From Actinomycetes bacterium (GTDB lineage: Bacteria > Actinomycetota > Acidimicrobiia > Acidimicrobiales > Palsa-688): a stretch of DNA of 32,602 bases. The stretch is taken from contig JAJZJY010000005.1 of assembly GCA_021809885.1 (NCBI GenBank), forward strand, positions 1 through 32,602. The letters run 5' to 3'. A program made the position numbers and the translations under genes. A model generated the notes under the pieces. That model was given only the letters and a program-made list of their open reading frames with translations. It had not been told where the DNA came from and did no database searches. The stretch's first letter is position 1. Each line of letters begins with the position of its first letter. This document shows, piece after piece, positions 27,250 to 32,602 of this stretch.

Positions 27250-28140
27250 TCAGTCGGCGTCGGATGGCGCCCGCGTGGTATCTGCGGACCACAGCGCGGG
27301 TTGCCGACCGACGACCTCGACCAGGGCGGCGAGCATCACGTCGTGGGGCGGCTCCTGCCCGGTCAGGTGCCGAAACGTCGGCATGGCTTGCTGGAACAGG
27401 TGGCCAATGCCATCGACGACCAGGGCGCCACCAGCCGCCGCCCGGATCTGGATAGCGGTTGGCCCGCTGCGACGGTAGACGAGGTCGTACAGGAGCATGC
27501 TGGGCGAGAACGCTACGCTGGGGAGCGGATCCTCGTCCTCTGTGAGCATACCGAGGGGCGTGGCGTTGATGACAAGGTCGACGGGAGTAGTCCGGGTGTC
27601 GACGGTCGCCAGCTCGACCACGCTGATGACGGTTGAGGGCGAGGACTCCGCAGCCGAGCGGGCGAGCGCCCTGCCGGCCTCGGGACGCCGGGCTGCGATG
27701 ATCAATTCCCTGGGTGGCACACGACCCAGTGCCCACGCGCAGGCAGCAGCCGCTCCGCCTGCGCCAGCGAGGAGAACGGTTCCTTTGCTGATCCGCTCGC
27801 GGACGGTTCCGAGCAATTCGGCGATGGCTAGGGCGTCCGTGTTGTGGGCATGGAGGCCGGACGGGCCAGGGACGAGCAGGTTCGCTGCGCCGCAGGCACG
27901 AACCGTTTCGTCGACGTCGTCGGCCACCTCGGTCGCCCAGCACTTGTAGGGCATGGTCACGTTTCCGCCGAGGCTGTCGGGCGCGCGCAGCGCCGACGCC
28001 GCCAGTGGCAGGTCCGGTTCATCGACGTCCAGCAGCTCGTAGTGGGCGTCGATGTCAGCGGCAGCGAAGGCGGCGCGGTACACGGGGGGGGACAGCGAAT
28101 GCGAAACGCCTTTGCCGACGAGATAGGCGATCCTGGGCAT
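27250..28140 (-). CDS. Shikimate/quinate dehydrogenase family protein (AroE/YdiB-like)
   Basis: SHSLSPPVYRAAF, GGNVTMPYK, HNTDALA, LLAGAGGAAAACAWALG, GHLFQQAMPTFRHLTGQEP. Confidence 0.9.
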   Translation of the reverse strand: MPRIAYLVGKGVSHSLSPPVYRAAFAAADIDAHYELLDVDEPDLPLAASALRAPDSLGGNVTMPYKCWATEVADDVDETVRACGAANLLVPGPSGLHAHNTDALAIAELLGTVRERISKGTVLLAGAGGAAAACAWALGRVPPRELIIAARRPEAGRALARSAAESSPSTVISVVELATVDTRTTPVDLVINATPLGMLTEDEDPLPSVAFSPSMLLYDLVYRRSGPTAIQIRAAAGGALVVDGIGHLFQQAMPTFRHLTGQEPPHDVMLAALVEVVGRQPALWSADTTRAPSDAD

Positions 28141-28212
28141 GGGCTCCGACTCCTCCCCGATCAGCGTGTTCAGGGCTCTCCCATCCGACCGATGACCGGG
28201 CTGAAAGAGATG

Positions 28213-28241
28213 GTCATACGTAACACCGGATAGCCTAGCAA
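28213..28241 (-). promoter_or_regulatory. Candidate - strand promoter TTGCTA-17-TATGAC for the AroE-like gene
   Basis: Complement of tagcaa (28236-28241) and gtcata (28213-28218), 17-nt spacer; overlaps GGTCATACGTA. Confidence 0.45.
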
Positions 28242-28244
28242 TGA

Positions 28245-28250
28245 TATGAT
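28245..28250 (+). promoter_or_regulatory. Candidate -10 box TATGAT upstream of the LLM oxidoreductase gene
   Basis: TATGAT 40 nt before ATG 28290; no good -35 box seen. Confidence 0.3.
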
Positions 28251-28289
28251 TCCGCCATCGGTCGGAGACGGCGTACCGAGGAGGACGCG

Positions 28290-29324
28290 ATGAGCGACAT
28301 TGGCGTGAAGCTCCAAGGGACGGTGCCCGTGGTGGTGAACGTCTCGTTGGCCAATTACGCCGAGATCCGCGGGCTGCGTTCCGTGTGGGTGGACGAAGTA
28401 CGCTCCCGTGACGCCCTCGCGTCGATGGCCGTGCTGGCCGCGGCCACCGAGCGCGTGACGATCGGGTCATCGATCATCCCGATCTACACACGCACCGCGC
28501 CGGTCCTCGCCATGGCGGCGGCGACGCTGAACGAGCTGGCACCGGGCAGGATTGTCATCGGGCTCGGGACGAGCTCACGGCAGATCATCGAGGAATGGCA
28601 CGGGTGTTCCCGGTCTTCGCCGGTGCAGGCCATGACCGAGTACCTGAGTGCTGTCCGCTCGGCGCTGCGCGGCGATCGGGTTGTCGTCCAGGGCGACGTC
28701 GTCCACGTGAACGGCTTCCGGCTCGAGCCGAAGTCGCTGGCCAGTGGATCTGTGCCGCTGTATGCTGCCGCGCTCGGGCCGGACATGGCCACGTCGGCCG
28801 CTCGCTTGGCCGACGGGATCCTCCTCAACATGGTGCCGGTGTCGGCCGTGGCTGGCCTCCGAGCGATGGCGCATGCAGCGTCGCGCGACCCCGGCGCTGG
28901 GCCCGGGCCCGCCAGGTTGGTAAGCGACCTGCGTGTCGGGATCGCCGAGGACGAGGTGACGCGACACATCATGCGCGAGCGGCAGCGCAAATATATCGCG
29001 CACTACGGCAATGTCGCCCCCTACCGCCGACATTTCGAGCGCATTGGCTTTGCCGAGGCCGCGCAGAAGATGCAAGCCGCGTGGCTGGCGGGAGACCGAG
29101 ATGGTGCGGTGAAGGCTGTGCCCGACGAGATGGTCGACGAGCTCGTGGCCATCGGCTCACCCCAGGACGTCGCCGGGCGCATCTGCTCGCTGTTTGCCGC
29201 GGGGATCGACGAGCTCATCCTGTGGCCGTGCACGACCGTCGACGAAGAGGTCCCGAGCGCGACGCAGGCTGTCATCGAGTTGGCGGCCGAGTTCGCCGAC
29301 GGCGCCAACAGCATGGCGCGTTGA
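28290..29324 (+). CDS. LLM-class flavin/F420-dependent oxidoreductase
   Basis: YAEIRGLRSVWVDEVRSRDALASMAVLAAATERVTIGSSIIPIYTRTAPVLAMAAATLNELAPGRIVIGLGTSS: luciferase-like monooxygenase family pattern. Confidence 0.88.
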   Translation: MSDIGVKLQGTVPVVVNVSLANYAEIRGLRSVWVDEVRSRDALASMAVLAAATERVTIGSSIIPIYTRTAPVLAMAAATLNELAPGRIVIGLGTSSRQIIEEWHGCSRSSPVQAMTEYLSAVRSALRGDRVVVQGDVVHVNGFRLEPKSLASGSVPLYAAALGPDMATSAARLADGILLNMVPVSAVAGLRAMAHAASRDPGAGPGPARLVSDLRVGIAEDEVTRHIMRERQRKYIAHYGNVAPYRRHFERIGFAEAAQKMQAAWLAGDRDGAVKAVPDEMVDELVAIGSPQDVAGRICSLFAAGIDELILWPCTTVDEEVPSATQAVIELAAEFADGANSMAR

Positions 29325-29701
29325 TGGCGTTTCCAGCCTTTTGCGCGGCGACACCCGATGAATGGCAGTGGCGGGGTGAACGCCTGCGATTCACGCGGAG
29401 GGCAGTGGTAATACTCGCCGATCCCGAGCGCGTGGGTAACGAACATGTGCTGGTTGCCCTTGCGCGGATCCCCGCTGGGCAATGCGCCCCCTGGCACCGG
29501 CACGAGGGGCACGAGGAGTTTCTCTACATGCTCGAGGGCAGCGGTGAGTTCTGGTGCGAAGGAACCGCACCGCGCCGGGTGGAACACGGCATGGTGAACG
29601 TCGTCCCTCCCGGCTGCTGGCACATGCACCGCGCCTCTCTCCACGAGGACCTGGTCTTCCTCTGGGGATACGCACCACCAGGGACGCAGTTGCGCCAGTA
29701 A
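29324..29701 (+). CDS. Cupin domain protein
   Basis: IPAGQCAPWHRHEGHEEFLYMLEGSGEFWCEG (cupin motif 1) and GMVNVVPPGCWHMHRA (motif 2). TGATG overlap with the upstream stop. Confidence 0.85.
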   Translation: MAFPAFCAATPDEWQWRGERLRFTRRAVVILADPERVGNEHVLVALARIPAGQCAPWHRHEGHEEFLYMLEGSGEFWCEGTAPRRVEHGMVNVVPPGCWHMHRASLHEDLVFLWGYAPPGTQLRQ

Positions 29702-29921
29702 CGAGGCGTGCGTCCTTGGCAGCACACGATGAGCAGTGGGGGTGGCGCGGTTCGAGGATAACCCACGACGACCACGAGCCTCTGGTGGACCGCGCCCTCG
29801 GTGGCTCCCCCGGCATCAAAGAACTCCCCACCGCGATCTCATCACCAGCGGCGTCCAGCACCAGCCCGCCACGTACGCAGCGCCAGGCGGTGGATCCAGG
29901 CTCAAGCGTTCCTTGATGGCA

Positions 29922-31946
29922 TCAGTCGGTCATCGGCGTGCTGGCGACAAGGGTGCGAGCGAGTTCGGCGCCGTCGGCGATGCACTCGGCGGCGCGCCCA
30001 CCGCGACCCGCTGCGTCGCCGATGACGTACACCCTGTCGGCCGTGCCCGACTTCCGGCAGGCGGCTAGCAGGGTGGTGTTGGCGACGACACCTTGTGAGA
30101 CGAGCACCGGACCCATGAGCGCTCTCGTCTCGCGTCCGTCGGCGGACTCGAGGACGAGCGTTCGTTCGGTGATGCCGGCGACGTTGGTGGCGAGACGCAC
30201 CTCCACAGCAGGGTGGTCGAGGAGCCGCGGGACGACGAGGATCTTGGCCCGGGCGCCCACATCGGGTGCTAGCTCTTCGTTGGCGCCGACGAGGAGGACT
30301 CGTCCCCCTCGCGTGGCGATGTCGTCGGCGACAGCCACCGCCTCGCGGTCCGTTCCCCATACCGTGTGGGTTGCGCCGGGGGTGATGCGCCGTCCATCCC
30401 GGATCCATTCCCGGACGTCGACGACCCGGGGCAGATCGATCCCTTCGACGTCGGGGAAATAGCCGGTCGCTCCCGTCGCCAACACGACGACGCCGGCGTC
30501 GGAGTCCCCGATGGAGGCGGCATCGACGTCGACTCCGAGGGAGACGTCGATGTGCAATCGCTGGAGCTCGTGGGCGTACCAGTCAAGGATCCGTCCGTAC
30601 TCCGGGTACTCGTGTAAGGTCGAGGCCAGCGCAAATTGGCCGCCGAGGCGGTCGGCGCGCTCCCGGAGTTCGACCCGCCAACCGTGCTCGGCGAGGGACC
30701 TGGCCACCTCGAGGCCGGCGGGACCGGCGCCGACGACCAGGGCGCTCTGGACGAGCGGCGGGCGAGGCGGCCGCGTGGAGGCCACGGCCCCGGTAGTGCT
30801 TTCGTTCCCAGTGCGGAACTCCGCCTCGCGCCCTGCGGCGGGATTCACGGTACAGGGGATCGGCTCCCCCGTACCGAGCTGGTCAATGCAGAGGTTGCAC
30901 GCGATACAAGGGCGGGGTTCGATCCCGATAAGGACCTTGGTGGCCCACTGGGGGTCGGCGTGTAGGGCGCGGGCCAGGCTGACGAAGTCGGCCTGGCCGC
31001 CGGCAACGATCTCCTCGGCTGCCTGGAGCGAATTGATACGCCCGGCGACACCGGTGACCTTCCCGAACGCCTGATAGCGGGCGGCGTGGTCGCGGAGCAG
31101 TCCCTGCGGCCACTCACCCGGTTGCACAATCCACTCGCGCCCTTCGTAGCTGCCGGCGGACACGTCAATGAAGTCCACGAGGTCGAGTCGTGCCCGACCG
31201 ATGAGATCGAACGTCCTGTCGGGGTCGAGCCCGTCGGACGGGCCTTCGAGCACCGAGACCCGCAACCCGACCGGTAAGGAGCCGGCGTTGGCCCGAACAA
31301 CGTCTATCACGGCATCGAGGAAGCGGGTGGGCTCCGCCCAGCTGTCGGTACGGAGGTTCGTTCGCGGGGAGAGGAACTGGTGGATCAGGTACCCGTGTGC
31401 CGCGTGGATGGTGAGGACGTCTACTCCCGCCTGGCGACAGCGCCTTGTGGCGGCGGCGAACGCGTCGATGATGCCGTGAATGTCTTCGTCCTCGAGCTCG
31501 ATGGGGACCTCTCCCCCCACGACGGCACAGGGGATGGGAGATGGCGCCACGGGGCGGAGGCCGCTGATGCGGGCCTGGGAGGTCCGGCCACCGTGGTTGA
31601 GCTCCACCCCGAGGAGCGCTCCATGGTGGTGGATTCGCTCGGAGAGCTTGATGAGACCGGGGATCGTACTGTCGTCGTGCACCCCCATCTGCCGGAGGCG
31701 TCCCTTGCCATCGGCCCGGACATAGCTCGCCTCGGTCTGGACGAGGGCCGCACCGCCCGCCGCCCGTGCCTCGAGGTACGCGATGTAGCGGTCGGTCACT
31801 CGCCCGTCAATCTCGCAGAGGTTCCGCTCCATCGGAGCGGAAACGATCCGGTTCCGGAGGACAACCCTGCCCAGGGCCAGCGGTCGTGCGAGGTGCAGCG
31901 GTGACGATTCCGCCGGTCGCGCGGGGATCGAAGTGTCGCTCCTCAC
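29922..31946 (-). CDS. NADH:flavin oxidoreductase (Old Yellow Enzyme/2,4-dienoyl-CoA reductase-like) with Fe-S and pyridine-nucleotide domains
   Basis: N-term OYE barrel (RNRIVSAPMERNL, ELNHGGRTS, IHAAHGYLIHQFLSPRTNLRTD); CIACNLCIDQLGTGEPIPC (4 Cys); VVGAGPAGLEVARSLAEHGWRVELRE; VYVIGDAAGRG. Confidence 0.92.
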   Translation of the reverse strand: MRSDTSIPARPAESSPLHLARPLALGRVVLRNRIVSAPMERNLCEIDGRVTDRYIAYLEARAAGGAALVQTEASYVRADGKGRLRQMGVHDDSTIPGLIKLSERIHHHGALLGVELNHGGRTSQARISGLRPVAPSPIPCAVVGGEVPIELEDEDIHGIIDAFAAATRRCRQAGVDVLTIHAAHGYLIHQFLSPRTNLRTDSWAEPTRFLDAVIDVVRANAGSLPVGLRVSVLEGPSDGLDPDRTFDLIGRARLDLVDFIDVSAGSYEGREWIVQPGEWPQGLLRDHAARYQAFGKVTGVAGRINSLQAAEEIVAGGQADFVSLARALHADPQWATKVLIGIEPRPCIACNLCIDQLGTGEPIPCTVNPAAGREAEFRTGNESTTGAVASTRPPRPPLVQSALVVGAGPAGLEVARSLAEHGWRVELRERADRLGGQFALASTLHEYPEYGRILDWYAHELQRLHIDVSLGVDVDAASIGDSDAGVVVLATGATGYFPDVEGIDLPRVVDVREWIRDGRRITPGATHTVWGTDREAVAVADDIATRGGRVLLVGANEELAPDVGARAKILVVPRLLDHPAVEVRLATNVAGITERTLVLESADGRETRALMGPVLVSQGVVANTTLLAACRKSGTADRVYVIGDAAGRGGRAAECIADGAELARTLVASTPMTD

Positions 31947-31985
31947 GGTACTAGGAGGTATGTAGATCCTGACATCAGAACGAAC

Positions 31986-32002
31986 GATACTATAAACGTA
32001 TC
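31986..32002. repeat. Short inverted repeat GATAC-N7-GTATC, candidate operator between divergent genes
   Basis: GATACTATAAACGTATC read directly; lies between the OYE gene (-) and the MFS gene (+). Confidence 0.45.
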
Positions 32003-32023
32003 TGGGTGCCCAGGCGGAGGCAT

Positions 32024-32602
32024 GTGCCGAGAGTCCAATCCGAGATCAGCCAGCGCGGCCATCGGCGGCTAGAAGCGGAGGCGACAGGGAGTGACGCGGT
32101 CTCGGCAGCGGCGCGAACGCCCTTGGGCGTGGGGGCTCTGGGCGTAGCCGCGTACTTGTGCGCCGCGTTCCAAGGCAACGCCCTGTCGGTCGGCTCGCTC
32201 GTTGCCGAGCACGGGTTCCACACCGGGGTACCGGGGCTTGCGGTGCTGGGGTCCGCGGAACCAATCACTTACGTGTTCCCGCAGTTGCCGTCGGGTGTGG
32301 GTGTAAATCGTTTCAGCCCTCGCCCCATGATCACGGCGAGCCTCACCTTCCTCACCACCGGCTCATTCGTCCAAGCCGCTGCACCGTCGTTCGCCGAGGC
32401 GATCGCCGGCCGCATCCTGGGGGGCGCCGGCGATGCCGGGATGTGGGTAAGCGTCCTGCCGCTCGCACGCGGATGGTGCCGCGGACACCGCTACGCGTTG
32501 GTCATCGGCCTGGGGTCGCTGGCGGGGTGGCTCGGGCAGGTTGCCGCCACCGAGCCCCTCGCCCTCGCCCTACAGATCAGCGGGTGGGGGACGACGTTCG
32601 TC
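32024..32602 (+). CDS. MFS transporter, N-terminal part (truncated by right window edge)
   Basis: Open frame from GTG 32024 to the edge: ...TPLGVGALGVAAYLCAAFQGNALSVGSLVAEHGF...PMITASLTFLTTGSFVQAAAPSFAEAIAGRILGGAGDAGMWVSVLPLARGWCRGHRYALVIGLGSLAGWLGQV, an MFS-like helix pattern. Absent from the ORF track because it has no stop. Confidence 0.7.
   Translation, partial: MPRVQSEISQRGHRRLEAEATGSDAVSAAARTPLGVGALGVAAYLCAAFQGNALSVGSLVAEHGFHTGVPGLAVLGSAEPITYVFPQLPSGVGVNRFSPRPMITASLTFLTTGSFVQAAAPSFAEAIAGRILGGAGDAGMWVSVLPLARGWCRGHRYALVIGLGSLAGWLGQVAATEPLALALQISGWGTTFV

Noticed and set aside
29702-29921. Possible gene remnant between cupin and OYE genes
   Set aside because: Short ORFs in several frames, none with a recognisable family signature; treated as convergent intergenic sequence.
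1-32602. CRISPR arrays, tRNA/rRNA genes, transposases, integrases or long repeats
   Set aside because: None recognised on reading the window; no att-like boundaries or IS termini could be supported.

Overview
High-GC, actinobacterial-looking window; taxonomy cannot be fixed from sequence alone. The left ~1.8 kb is aromatic-amino-acid biosynthesis: the 3' end of aroC, then an AroK-AroB-like fusion whose cyclase half lacks several canonical active-site motifs. After a ~1 kb sparsely coding gap, positions ~2.9-32.6 kb form a dense, mostly + strand acyl-CoA catabolic and transport island. Its genes, in order: a frame-disrupted thiolase, enoyl-CoA hydratase, 3-hydroxyacyl-CoA dehydrogenase, SDR, GntR/UTRA regulator, TPP-dependent lyase/decarboxylase, aldehyde dehydrogenase, NDP-forming acyl-CoA synthetase, acyl-CoA dehydrogenase, MaoC hydratase, CaiB-type CoA-transferase, SDR, RbsABC-type ABC importer with an NBD-NBD-permease fusion, SDR, second enoyl-CoA hydratase, Pct/YdiF-type CoA-transferase, SDR, AroE-like shikimate/quinate dehydrogenase (- strand), LLM flavin/F420 oxidoreductase, cupin, OYE/2,4-dienoyl-CoA-reductase-like Fe-S flavoenzyme (- strand), and the start of an MFS transporter. 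Several good sigma70-like promoters and recurring intergenic motifs suggest coordinated regulation. The best candidates for something undescribed are the pathway itself (substrate unknown, possibly an alicyclic or shikimate/quinate-like acid), the asymmetric fused ABC transporter, the divergent AroB-like domain, and a 40-aa leader ORF missed by the ORF track. No searches were run; every family call is by motif recognition.
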